This document shows, one piece after another, positions 48,150 through 56,885 of a DNA stretch of 64,000 nt. Made by a program: the position numbers and the translations under genes. The DNA is from Gammaproteobacteria bacterium MOLA455. Lineage in GTDB: Bacteria; Pseudomonadota; Gammaproteobacteria; Pseudomonadales; Porticoccaceae. Numbering within the stretch: the stretch's first letter is position 1; each line of letters begins with the position of its first letter. Below the pieces are notes generated by a model. That model had not been told where the DNA came from and ran no database searches. It worked only from the letters and a program-made list of their open reading frames with translations. The DNA lies in the NCBI GenBank assembly GCA_000511875.1, contig AZIN01000003.1, forward strand, positions 25,034 through 89,033, written 5' to 3'.

Positions 48150-50057
48150 ATGAGAAAAATAATGACCGGCCAGAAGACGACTTTTGCCAAACGAACCATC
48201 CGCCTACTAGGGGCCCTAAGCATCGTGCTGAGTATGATTGCAGAGGTCAGTGCCGGTGAAGTTGTGCGAATTAATTTTCGCGATGCGGATATTCGCAGCG
48301 TCATTGAAAGCGTAGCAGAAATTACCGGTAAATCATTTGTTCTCGACCCGCGCGTAAAAGGCAAGGTCACGATTATCGCTCCTGAAGCAATCGATTCAGA
48401 CCTGCTTTATGAGGCGGTTCTCTCAGCTATTCAGGTGCAGGGCTTTCAGGCAATCGAAGATGGCGTGGTGACACGGATTGTGCCGTTTAATCAGGCGTTC
48501 AACTTTGCCGGTGGCACGGGCGACAATCAGCTGATTACAAAAGTGATTCAAATTGAAAATGTTCAGGTTGCCACATTGGTTCCTGTGCTCAAACCGGTGA
48601 TGAGTTCTGGTGCGCGACTAAATGCCTTTGCGCAGAGCAACTCTATGGTGGTCACCGATGTGCAGTCCAATATTTTGCGCCTTGAGTCGCTGATCGCAGA
48701 GCTCGACGACCCAGCCTTAAATGCGGTTGAAGTTATTAGCCTAACGCATATTTCAGCTGGTGAAGCCGTGTATATCGCTGGGCAGTTAAAACAGCTAAAA
48801 AACCAGGATCTGTCTCTGGTTGAAGATGGCATGAACAACCGTGTCATTGTCAGCGGTCCGGCCTCCGCTCGTCGCGTGTTTAAAGCGATGCTGGAAACTC
48901 TCGATCAGCCTTTGACGAAAAAGGGGCGCGTCGAGGTTATCTACCTGGATTATTCTCGCGCCGTAGAGATGAAGCCCATCGTTGAAGGCATGTTGCAGTC
49001 CGATGTGTTTCTTCAGCTTGCCGGTGAAGCTGTGGCGGATAAGAAAGCCAAAAGCGCATACCAGATCCAGATTGATGAACTCAACAATGCTCTGGTCGTG
49101 GCTGCTCCGACAGCGGTTATTCGCGAAATCAAAAATGTCGTGGCTCAGCTCGATCGCTCACGACCCCAAGTATTGATTGAAGCAGTTATTGCCGAGTTGT
49201 CAGAAGATCAAGCCAAAGAATTGAGTGCTCAGCTCGCCTACAGCAGTAAAAATCGCGGTGGTTACCTGACCAATTTTGACGGGCTTCTGGCTACTTTGAC
49301 TGGTGTGGGACTTTCTGGGGTGACTCCCTCGGCCGCTGAGTTGGGTTTAATACCCAAGAAGGTAATGGCTGTGGCAGGAGATTTTGACTCTGAGACAGGT
49401 AAAGGCATTGGCCTGTTAATCCAGGCATTAAAAACTGATGGCAGCACCAAAATCCTTTCAACTCCTTCAGTAGTCACTCTAGACAATGAAGAGGCGACCT
49501 TATCTGTAGGCGAAGAAGTGCCCTTTCAGACCGGTAGCTTTACCAGTAGCAACAATGGCAGTAACAACCCTTTCACCACGATTAATCGTGAAGAAGTGGG
49601 TATCAAGCTGAAGGTTAAACCGCAAATTAGCAAAGGCGATTCGGTACGTCTGGAGATAGAACAGGAAAGCTCCAAAGTCAAAGTAGGTAGTGGCGGCGTA
49701 GGCCTTCAGACCACTTCAAAAAGTACCATGCAGACCAATGTATTGATTCAGGATGGCGAGATGCTAATCCTCGGCGGCTTAATTGAAGACCAGACCGGCG
49801 GCAGTGCCACTAAGGTACCACTGCTGGGTGATATTCCACTGCTTGGTCGTCTGTTCCGCTCGACTAGTAAGAGTGACTCGCAATCGGTATTGATGATGTT
49901 TATTCGCCCGACGATTATTCGCACCGCGGAAGATGCGCGCAAGCTGTCTGACATTAAATACCGCCATCTAATCAAGCGTGATTTGGACAGTGAAGAGAGT
50001 GGCTTAATACAGCCAGTGCTCGAGGAATTTCTCAATCAAGGGCAGGACCAAGACTAA
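48150..50057 (+). CDS. gspD: Type II secretion outer-membrane secretin GspD
   Basis: GspD is the multimeric outer-membrane gate. The 635-residue precursor has a signal peptide (about 1-35, ending VSAGEVVRINF), an N0 domain, three N1-N3 repeats (for example VVTDVQSNILRLESLIAELD) and the secretin domain (about 360-590) with VEVIAELSED-like and VPLLGDIPLLGRLFRS motifs. The C-terminal S-domain is short, and no pilotin gene is seen nearby. Confidence 0.97.
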   Translation: MRKIMTGQKTTFAKRTIRLLGALSIVLSMIAEVSAGEVVRINFRDADIRSVIESVAEITGKSFVLDPRVKGKVTIIAPEAIDSDLLYEAVLSAIQVQGFQAIEDGVVTRIVPFNQAFNFAGGTGDNQLITKVIQIENVQVATLVPVLKPVMSSGARLNAFAQSNSMVVTDVQSNILRLESLIAELDDPALNAVEVISLTHISAGEAVYIAGQLKQLKNQDLSLVEDGMNNRVIVSGPASARRVFKAMLETLDQPLTKKGRVEVIYLDYSRAVEMKPIVEGMLQSDVFLQLAGEAVADKKAKSAYQIQIDELNNALVVAAPTAVIREIKNVVAQLDRSRPQVLIEAVIAELSEDQAKELSAQLAYSSKNRGGYLTNFDGLLATLTGVGLSGVTPSAAELGLIPKKVMAVAGDFDSETGKGIGLLIQALKTDGSTKILSTPSVVTLDNEEATLSVGEEVPFQTGSFTSSNNGSNNPFTTINREEVGIKLKVKPQISKGDSVRLEIEQESSKVKVGSGGVGLQTTSKSTMQTNVLIQDGEMLILGGLIEDQTGGSATKVPLLGDIPLLGRLFRSTSKSDSQSVLMMFIRPTIIRTAEDARKLSDIKYRHLIKRDLDSEESGLIQPVLEEFLNQGQDQD

Positions 50058-50080
50058 GATTAAGACAACGCTGAGGCGCT

Positions 50081-51856
50081 ATGAGCATCTACCTGCAACA
50101 TTTTGCCCTTGCCCGAGAGCCCTTCTCGATAGTCCCTGATCCTGGGTTTCTCTATCCCAGTATTTATCACCGCCAAGCGGTCGCCCATTTAAAATATGGT
50201 CTCGACCGCGAAGGGGGGTTTATCTTGCTCACCGGCGAGGTGGGTACAGGTAAAACCACCCTCACTCGCACCATGATCAAACGTATTCCACCTCATGTGC
50301 GGGTTGCCTATATTCTCAACAGCAAGCTCAATGTCGCGGACGTGTTGGCCAGTATCTGTGACGAGCTGGATATAGATCTGCCCAATGCCTCTGAGCTGTC
50401 CCTGACCAAACAGTCTTTCACTAAGCAATGTATAGACGCGCTGAATCGCAATTTGCTCGCCGCCCACGCGGATGGCAAAAAGACATTAATCGTTCTCGAA
50501 GAGGCGCAGAATCTGACTGCTGAAGTACTGGAAGCGCTGCGACTGCTAAGTAATCTTGAAACCAGCAGCGATAAACTTTTGCACATATTATTGGTTGGCC
50601 AGCCCGAGCTATTGGATATTCTTGCCCAGCAAGAGCTGCGTCAGTTAAATCAGCGGGTGGTCTCCCGATTCCACTTATCGCCCCTGGATAAGAATGATCT
50701 CTCCAACTATATCAATCATCGACTGCATCGCGCCGGCGCCAAAAGAGCGATCTTTGACAGCGGCTGCGCGGCAGTTTTGTTTCGCCTTACTGGTGGTGTG
50801 CCGCGGCTGATAAATCTAGTTTGTCACCAGTCTTTGGTCGCTGCTTATTCCACCGGAGCGCAGACGGTTTCGGCAAAGCTGGTCAAACAAGCCGCCAGTG
50901 AAATACTCAGTGAAGAGCAAAAATCTCCAAGAAAAATGGTCTGGTTATTGGCCATTGTTGTCGCCCTGGGGTTGAGTGGCGGCCTGATATTGACGCTCTC
51001 GCCAGCAGAATTATTAAATCAATTTTCTCCAGTTATGGCGCAGCTGGATGCGCCTAAAGAGATACCTGATGTGGCTAATGACCAGGCGCTAGGTCTAGTG
51101 GGTGAAATGTCTAGTGGCCAACTTGATGGCGTCATAGAACCAATTCTCCCGGAGCCTATTGTCGAGCTATCAGTTACGCGGGAGGTTAGCCTTCAGCCAG
51201 AGCCGCTAGCCCCGCCGGCTAATGCCAACCCCTTCGTGGGTTTGTTAGCTCTTTGGGGTACCGAAGCTGCGGATGTATACAGCGAAGAAGAACTGACCGC
51301 AGCTGCCAGTCTGGCTATGCTGCGGAGTGAAAAGGTCACCACAGCGGATATGGACACCCTAGAGCAGATCAATCGTCCTGGGATTGTTTGGTTGTTAGAG
51401 GAAACTGGGTATTTAAAGTCCTATGTCCTAGAACGATTAGATCTTGGCATGGTCAGCTTGCAAGACCGGCAGGGTACTGTGGATATCCCTGTGGAAGATT
51501 TCCGGCAGCGCTGGAATGGCAGTTACCTCTATCTGTGGCGTCCACCCCAGAGCTATGTCTCGCCGTTGAGTGCGACTAGTTATGCTATTGAAAATATCAG
51601 CAACCCAGAGTTGGTTGATTGGCTCCAGGCGCAATTAGCCGCTCTGGATAACAGCCGCGATATTATTATCAGCGGTGGTCGCTATACTGAGGCCATTGCA
51701 CAGCAGGTGTTGGGTTTTCAAAAACAGCAGGGCCTGGCGGCCGACGGTATTTTAGGGCGCGAGACATTGATGCGTTTGGCGCAGTTGAGCGGTGACAATA
51801 TTCCGCGTCTGCGAGAAGCTGAGTCTAGAGAAGCTGGCTCGAGAGAGGCCAACTAA
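50081..51856 (+). CDS. gspA: ExeA/GspA-type AAA ATPase with peptidoglycan-binding domain
   Basis: Together with GspB this ATPase helps the secretin assemble through the peptidoglycan in Aeromonas and Vibrio. The 591-residue protein opens MSIYLQHFALAREPFSIVPDPGFLY and has Walker A GEVGTGKTTLT (residues 51-61). An AAA domain extends to about residue 275, with one membrane segment near 286-306 and a periplasmic part ending in a PG_binding_1 domain (VLGFQKQQGLAADGILGRETLMRL). It shares the TAATG junction with gspB. Confidence 0.93.
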   Translation: MSIYLQHFALAREPFSIVPDPGFLYPSIYHRQAVAHLKYGLDREGGFILLTGEVGTGKTTLTRTMIKRIPPHVRVAYILNSKLNVADVLASICDELDIDLPNASELSLTKQSFTKQCIDALNRNLLAAHADGKKTLIVLEEAQNLTAEVLEALRLLSNLETSSDKLLHILLVGQPELLDILAQQELRQLNQRVVSRFHLSPLDKNDLSNYINHRLHRAGAKRAIFDSGCAAVLFRLTGGVPRLINLVCHQSLVAAYSTGAQTVSAKLVKQAASEILSEEQKSPRKMVWLLAIVVALGLSGGLILTLSPAELLNQFSPVMAQLDAPKEIPDVANDQALGLVGEMSSGQLDGVIEPILPEPIVELSVTREVSLQPEPLAPPANANPFVGLLALWGTEAADVYSEEELTAAASLAMLRSEKVTTADMDTLEQINRPGIVWLLEETGYLKSYVLERLDLGMVSLQDRQGTVDIPVEDFRQRWNGSYLYLWRPPQSYVSPLSATSYAIENISNPELVDWLQAQLAALDNSRDIIISGGRYTEAIAQQVLGFQKQQGLAADGILGRETLMRLAQLSGDNIPRLREAESREAGSREAN

Positions 51857-52407
51857 TGTCTTACATTCTCAATGCCCTAAAAAAAGCCGAGCGCGATAGA
51901 TCCCGGGAAGAGCCGGAAAATCTCGATGATTTTGTCAACTCTGGCTGGGATCCCTACGAAAAAACGGTGCCACGTTCTTCGGGATATTGGTTGCCGATTG
52001 CCATCCTAGTGGTTGCAGGGGGGTTGTTTTACGGGTTCTCAAGCCTGACATCCCAGGTTGAGATAAGGCCTACAGAAACTGTTTCGGATATTGAAAAAGC
52101 CGTTTTAGCCAGCGCAACAGCGGAGGCTGTGGTCGAGACGCCTGCAGTGGCAGAAAAGCCTGAGAGGTCGCAGAGTGACAATTCGTCAGTCACTGCTGCG
52201 CCAGTGGTGACTAAATCATTACCTGATGTAAATATTACCGGGCACATATTTATTCGCAGTGGCTCGCGATTAAATCGAATATTTATCGGTGAAAGCACTT
52301 ACCATGTGGGCGACAAACTAGATTCAAATTGGGTGATTGAATCGATTAATAGCGACAGTCTAGAGGTTCGTTCCGGAACCCAGACTACAGAGCTGCCGCT
52401 GCGATAA
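51856..52407 (+). CDS. gspB: Type II secretion protein GspB
   Basis: GspB forms an inner-membrane complex with GspA. The 183-residue protein begins MSYILNALKKAERDRSREEP, a conserved opening, and has one membrane segment at about 43-62. A Pro/Ala/Val/Glu-rich periplasmic linker follows, then a C-terminal domain (HIFIRSGSRLNRIFIGESTYHVGD) that resembles the GspC HR fold. It ends the cluster 24 bp from the convergent aceK. Confidence 0.92.
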   Translation: MSYILNALKKAERDRSREEPENLDDFVNSGWDPYEKTVPRSSGYWLPIAILVVAGGLFYGFSSLTSQVEIRPTETVSDIEKAVLASATAEAVVETPAVAEKPERSQSDNSSVTAAPVVTKSLPDVNITGHIFIRSGSRLNRIFIGESTYHVGDKLDSNWVIESINSDSLEVRSGTQTTELPLR

Positions 52408-52431
52408 TCCTGTTGGTCTTCAGTTAGAAAT

Positions 52432-54210
52432 CTAGTCCGAAAACACTTCAAGACCAGACTCTTTACCCCGATCGAAACGCTTGGCACGGCGATAGGGGAA
52501 CACGTCGAGTACAAAGCCATCGCGAATTTTCGCCTGTAGGCCCTGCCAGAAATCCACATCGTAGAGATCACTGTGCATCTCTTCAAACATCTTTCGCGCT
52601 TTGGTATTGCCAGAGAAGAACAGTCTAAACTCTTCTGGGAAAATATCGTCTGGTCCCACGGTATACCAGGTGCCGGCCTGCATCTCTTCCTCTTCGGTGC
52701 GCGGTTGAGGAATCTTGCGAAAGTTACAGTCGGTGAGTGCGGCAATCTCATCGTAATCGTAAAACACTACGCGGGCGTGGCGGGTCACCCCAAAGTTCTT
52801 TAGTGGCCTATCGCCAGGAAAAATATTGGCTGCTGCCAATTGTTTAATACAGTTGCCGTACTCTTCCATGGCACTGCGAATTTGTTCGTCACTGGCTGAT
52901 TCCAGATAGATATTTAACGGCGTCATATAGCGTTCGGTGTAGAGATGCTTAATAACTAGCTTGTCACCGCGAATTTCAATGGTTGAGGCGGCAACTTTCT
53001 GCAACTCTTCGAGCAGCGCCGGTGAAAAACGATCTAAAGGGAAAACCAGATTATCAAAATCTTGAGTATCGGCCATACGACCGATACGGTCGTGACGGGA
53101 AACCAAGCGATACTTATCTCTCACTGTCTGGTGAGTTACTTCCTTCGGTGGGGCAAACTTATCTTTAATAATTTTAAATACAATATTGTATGAGGGAAGC
53201 ATAAACACCGTCATCACCATACCCTTAATGCCAGGGGCAATCACAAACTGATCGTTTGAGCTCTCCAAATGATGAACTAGTTGACGGTAAAATTCGGTTT
53301 TTGCATGCTTGGGGAAACCCAGAGAATTATAAATTTCATAATCCAATTTTTTCGGCATCAGTGTTTTCAAAAAGTGCGCGTACTGATAGGGCAGCGGTGC
53401 ATCAACCATAAAGTGGTTGCGAGTAAAGCTGAAAATAACACTGAGATCATCGGTATTAAAGATCGCTGTATCTACGTAGAGCTGACCCCTTTCATTATTC
53501 AAAATTACAATCGCCATGGGGAAGGTCTGATCCCCATCTATAACACGGCCCACCATATAAGCGGCTTTGCTGCGGTAGAAAGTCGATTCCAATAGATCAA
53601 ATTTGAGGTCATCTGGCGAGCCAGTCAGATTGGGTGTTACTTCGCTACAGAAAACGCTGAGGATACAATCCAGATCTAGCTCTATATCTTCGCCGGGCAG
53701 AGAAAACTCAGATTCCTTCAGGATACGACGAAAAATATCGCGGCGATCGTTACCTTCATAGCGCACAAAGATACTGTATTCAGCGGCTGGCGCTTCAATC
53801 ATATGAGACGATAGTACATAAATAATATCGTCGCTAATCTTGTCGTGATCATGGAGGTCGGCAAAAACCGAATTAAAAAAGGTCTCGGCAATTTCGAAAT
53901 TGGGAAAGTTAAAGACCAGCTGGGTATAGGCTTTTTTTGATTCAGCCCAGAGATCCAGATCGGCAATATCCTTATTGGTTACCATACCCAAATACATCAC
54001 CGTCTGAGCGACCTTGGCCTTGTACATCTCAAGGCGATCGACATTGGCCTGCTGCACCCCGTGCCAATCGGCTTTCTCAAAGCGCGCTTTGGCACTGAGA
54101 GTGGAATTTAAATAGTCGGCAAAATAACTGCGAAAACCATTGAGGATGGTCTTCGCCATACGACGCGCGGTGGAGTTATGAATCAGTGGAGTTTGCGCCA
54201 TAGGGATCAT
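52432..54210 (-). CDS. aceK: Isocitrate dehydrogenase kinase/phosphatase
   Basis: AceK phosphorylates and dephosphorylates isocitrate dehydrogenase, switching carbon between the TCA cycle and the glyoxylate shunt, which implies aceA and aceB elsewhere. The 592-residue protein fits the family (about 580). The ATP-binding loop APGIKGMVMTVFMLPSY and later segments LYTERYMTPLNIYLE and FPGDRPLKNFGVTRHARVVFYDYDEI are typical. The start is ATG 54210 or ATG 54201. It is a single gene facing gspB. Confidence 0.96.
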   Translation of the reverse strand: MIPMAQTPLIHNSTARRMAKTILNGFRSYFADYLNSTLSAKARFEKADWHGVQQANVDRLEMYKAKVAQTVMYLGMVTNKDIADLDLWAESKKAYTQLVFNFPNFEIAETFFNSVFADLHDHDKISDDIIYVLSSHMIEAPAAEYSIFVRYEGNDRRDIFRRILKESEFSLPGEDIELDLDCILSVFCSEVTPNLTGSPDDLKFDLLESTFYRSKAAYMVGRVIDGDQTFPMAIVILNNERGQLYVDTAIFNTDDLSVIFSFTRNHFMVDAPLPYQYAHFLKTLMPKKLDYEIYNSLGFPKHAKTEFYRQLVHHLESSNDQFVIAPGIKGMVMTVFMLPSYNIVFKIIKDKFAPPKEVTHQTVRDKYRLVSRHDRIGRMADTQDFDNLVFPLDRFSPALLEELQKVAASTIEIRGDKLVIKHLYTERYMTPLNIYLESASDEQIRSAMEEYGNCIKQLAAANIFPGDRPLKNFGVTRHARVVFYDYDEIAALTDCNFRKIPQPRTEEEEMQAGTWYTVGPDDIFPEEFRLFFSGNTKARKMFEEMHSDLYDVDFWQGLQAKIRDGFVLDVFPYRRAKRFDRGKESGLEVFSD

Positions 54211-54258
54211 TCTCGGCAGGTTAGCTGATAATTAATTTTAAATTACTTCTTATCCATA

Positions 54259-54290
54259 GCTCTTGTAGATGGCTCTTGTAGATGGCTCTT
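54259..54290. repeat. 13-bp direct repeat near aceK
   Basis: GCTCTTGTAGATG occurs twice in tandem and a third copy is cut after GCTCTT. It lies between aceK and the P-like replication gene and has no evident role. Confidence 0.75.
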
Positions 54291-54294
54291 CTCG

Positions 54295-54960
54295 CTAGCC
54301 CAACAGCTGCTTTAAATTATCCAGCTCGGTTAATGCCCGTTCTTTACTCGCCTTCTTCATTGAAGTCTCGGGCAATGCTGCCGGCGGCTCTACGCTAAAT
54401 ACTTCACCGCTGATTACTCGCTCGCAGTACTGCTGGTAGGTCTCAGCAAACTGGGGAAAGGCTTTGCTCTCAGCTGTATTAGCCAGAAAGTGCCAACCGC
54501 AGTCACGGCCAGCGGCATAGACCGCTGGATGAGACCACTTCTGCGCCGCCTTTGGGCTTGGCATATTACAGACTTCAAGATAGGCCTTGCGCGGCGCTGG
54601 TAGCCCGGCGGGCATGCCCACAGCGCGGCAGGCCTTAATCATTTTATGGAGCGTTGGCAGGTAGTCGTTGTCGGCGATTATTTTTTCCGCAGCCAATAAA
54701 ATAACGTTTGGGGCGAAATCACCCAGAGTTGACAGCCACAGTTTTTTTGCCATTCCAACAGATTCGTTTTTATCGCCAAAGGCCGCGTAATACTGGTTGT
54801 GATAATTGACGCGAAACAGGGCAAAGGTCTGATTGATTGCATCAATCAGTTCCGCAGTAGCAGGGGCCTTTTTAGCTTGCCCAGCTGCGGTCGGTGAGAT
54901 CTTCGACGAAGCTGCGATCTCGGATGCGACCGTTTGGATTAGATCCTTGTTGTTTGCCAT
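54295..54960 (-). CDS. Phage lambda P-like replication protein (helicase loader)
   Basis: A 221-residue protein of the replication protein P type. Lambda P binds DnaB helicase and delivers it to the origin. The start is ATG 54960 (MANNKDLIQTVASEIAAS); the frame is open further upstream only because it reads through the preceding gene. Family segments: VNYHNQYYAAFGD, AKKLWLSTLGDFAPNVILLAAEKI, KWSHPAVYAAGRDCGWHFLA and TYQQYCERVISGE. There is no ATPase motif, unlike DnaC. The first 89 nt overlap the end of the DnaT-like gene, so the two are surely coupled. No integrase or structural phage genes are nearby. Confidence 0.75.
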   Translation of the reverse strand: MANNKDLIQTVASEIAASSKISPTAAGQAKKAPATAELIDAINQTFALFRVNYHNQYYAAFGDKNESVGMAKKLWLSTLGDFAPNVILLAAEKIIADNDYLPTLHKMIKACRAVGMPAGLPAPRKAYLEVCNMPSPKAAQKWSHPAVYAAGRDCGWHFLANTAESKAFPQFAETYQQYCERVISGEVFSVEPPAALPETSMKKASKERALTELDNLKQLLG

Positions 54961-56080
54961 GTGCTGTATCCGTTGACGAAGGTTGAATATGTCGCGCCCA
55001 CTGGCGCTTGACGAACTGAAGAAACTTGGTGCTCCAAGAGCTCTGGGGCATACCATTCTCTTGCCAGTACAAAATAAATTCCGGCACCAACTGCTCGGCG
55101 AACTGACGATTGATATTGGCCATTTGCAGTACATCATAGACCGAGGCTTTAGGCTGCCAATTGGCTTCAATTTTCCGCGGCATACTGTCCTGATCCATCA
55201 TCCCAGTATAGAACTGCCACTGGCGACGAATATGCTGGATAAACTTCGAGTCCCAGGTGCTCGAGACATCGCCGCGGTCGCGCCAGTAGAGAATAAATTC
55301 GGGAATCGAATCGTCAATAAAATTGCTATTGATACCGCCCTGGCCAATCAAAATCTGCAGGGCATCTCGCGACGGCCGCCACTCATCGGTGAGAGTGACT
55401 TCCTGACGTCGGCGATGGGAGGTGGCTTCGGCTTGCTGCCACTGACGCCAAACCTCTTTGATGAATTTTGACTCCCAGCTGTGGCGCGGCACATTGCGCT
55501 CTCGCCAATAGGCAACAAACTGGGGAATCTGCTGCTGGGCAAAGGCCTGAGTCACACCCAGCTGACTGAGTTGACGCAGGGCATCCTGACTCGGCTGCCA
55601 GCTATTGCCCATAGTCTTGGCCGAGGTGGGCATGCCATTGGATGGGACAGCTGTTGGTGCACTGTGGTTATAAGCGGGCTGTTGGCGTTGATTACTGTTC
55701 TGTTGAGAACTGAGTTGAGAGCTGAGTTGAGAGCTAGATCGAGAGCTTGCTTGAGCACTCTGAGCAGTACTCGCTGCCACAGCATCATTAAAGGCAAAGC
55801 GAAAGTCTCGCTGAGAGGAAAAGGGAGCGCCGCCAATCAACAGCAGGCCCTTTTCATGCAGTCCCGCCGAGAGCCGCAAAATATCTTCCTCGCGCCAGAA
55901 GGGTGCCAGACTCAGCAGTTTCTCTGAGGCCACCGTAAACCATTCAAAACCTTGGTTTTGCTCAGGCGTGCCATGACTGCGACACTCCTGCAAAAGTTGC
56001 AGCAACACGGTCTCTTCCAGGCCGATGGTAGCGGCCAGAGTAGGTGAAATAGTGATCGGTTTTTCGGGTATCAATGACAT
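54872..56080 (-). CDS. DnaT-like primosomal protein with three DnaT domains
   Basis: A 402-residue protein. Residues 1-105 form a winged-helix-like domain resembling DnaD/replisome organisers (TIGLEETVLLQLLQECRSHG, HEKGLLLIGG). A Ser/Gln-rich linker follows (about 105-160), then three DnaT-type repeats starting at WQPSQDALRQLSQLG, EWRPSRDALQILIG and NWQPKASVYDVLQM. Each has the pattern IPEFxxYW and ends SWxSKFIxxVxRQW. In E. coli DnaT helps load DnaC-bound DnaB during replication restart. Most DnaT-like proteins have one repeat, so three is notable. The 3' end overlaps the P-like gene. Confidence 0.78.
   Translation of the reverse strand: MSLIPEKPITISPTLAATIGLEETVLLQLLQECRSHGTPEQNQGFEWFTVASEKLLSLAPFWREEDILRLSAGLHEKGLLLIGGAPFSSQRDFRFAFNDAVAASTAQSAQASSRSSSQLSSQLSSQQNSNQRQQPAYNHSAPTAVPSNGMPTSAKTMGNSWQPSQDALRQLSQLGVTQAFAQQQIPQFVAYWRERNVPRHSWESKFIKEVWRQWQQAEATSHRRRQEVTLTDEWRPSRDALQILIGQGGINSNFIDDSIPEFILYWRDRGDVSSTWDSKFIQHIRRQWQFYTGMMDQDSMPRKIEANWQPKASVYDVLQMANINRQFAEQLVPEFILYWQENGMPQSSWSTKFLQFVKRQWARHIQPSSTDTAHGKQQGSNPNGRIRDRSFVEDLTDRSWAS
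55711..55746. repeat. 12-bp tandem repeat in the DnaT-like linker
   Basis: TGAGTTGAGAGC occurs twice in tandem and a third, diverged copy follows. It encodes the Ser/Gln linker (SSRSSSQLSSQLSSQQNS). A length-variable spacer between the winged-helix part and the DnaT repeats is the likely outcome. Confidence 0.75.
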
Positions 56081-56183
56081 CGCATTACTTTATCAGAAAG
56101 CTAACTCGTGGACGAGGTTAAGATTTTTTTGTCTCGGGTTTTTTAGTCTGGAACCAATACGCTCAACCCTTTACGCCAGTACT

Positions 56184-56864
56184 CTAAACCGCCCAGCCCC
56201 CACTCACCGGAAATACCTGACCGACAAAACAATCCGCCGCGTCCGAACAGAGATAAGCGGCAAACAATGCATCCTCACGCAGTGACACCAAGCGCCCCAA
56301 TGGCACATCATTCTCAAGCCGCTGCTGAAACCTGGGGTTGGCCTTGGTCTCTTCGGGAAAATAGGTGGGATTATCGACAAAGTTCTGGGCGATGGCATTG
56401 ATCTGAATACCCTGAGGCGCCATCTCCACACCCATTGCTTTAACATAGGCGAGCTGCGCTCCCCGTGCGGCGCTATAGGTGGATGCACGCTTCATACCGC
56501 GCAGGGCTGAGGCGCTGCCCATCACTAAAATCTTGCCGCCCTGCCGCTCAATCATCTGCGGCAAAACCGCGGTGCAGAGTCTTGGCATGGGATCGACTAC
56601 GGCACGAAAGGTTGCTGACCATTCAGTGTCATCTACTAGCTCACCTTTGGTGAAGGGTGCAGGGATCGCCAGATTGATCACCAGTACATCTATACGCCCG
56701 GCCCGCTGAATAATCTTGGCTGGTAGGGACGGATCGATAAGCAGATTATTATCCGCGATCACCTCAGCACCCATCTCGGTGAAGACCTCGCAGAGGGTCG
56801 GCCCCATAAAGGTATCGGCTTGGGTGACTAGGATACGCTTGCCGGCTAGTTGCGCGCTGTTCAT
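56184..56864 (-). CDS. Halohydrin dehalogenase-like SDR protein
   Basis: A 226-residue short-chain dehydrogenase fold protein with both published signatures of halohydrin dehalogenases. T-x4-F-x-G stands at residues 14-21 (TQADTFMG) in place of the NAD(P) glycine motif, and S-x12-Y-x3-R is formed by Ser117, Tyr130 and Arg134, where ordinary SDRs have Lys. The next segment ANPRFQQRLENDVPLGRL and the NPTYFPEE loop also resemble HheC-type enzymes. These enzymes release halide from vicinal halohydrins and open epoxides, with a halide site instead of a cofactor. The function is inferred from motifs; no substrate is known. The GNAT gene lies 21 bp upstream. Confidence 0.78.
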   Translation of the reverse strand: MNSAQLAGKRILVTQADTFMGPTLCEVFTEMGAEVIADNNLLIDPSLPAKIIQRAGRIDVLVINLAIPAPFTKGELVDDTEWSATFRAVVDPMPRLCTAVLPQMIERQGGKILVMGSASALRGMKRASTYSAARGAQLAYVKAMGVEMAPQGIQINAIAQNFVDNPTYFPEETKANPRFQQRLENDVPLGRLVSLREDALFAAYLCSDAADCFVGQVFPVSGGWAV

Positions 56865-56885
56865 TAACTATCTCCGATACTGATT

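Noticed and set aside
54961-55170. 70-residue N-terminal extension of the P-like protein
   Set aside because: This stretch is the DnaT-like gene read in another frame, is Cys/Ser-rich and not P-like; ATG 54960 gives the family start.
54295-56080. Prophage
   Set aside because: Only the replication-type pair is phage-like; no integrase, attachment repeats, repressor or structural genes flank it.
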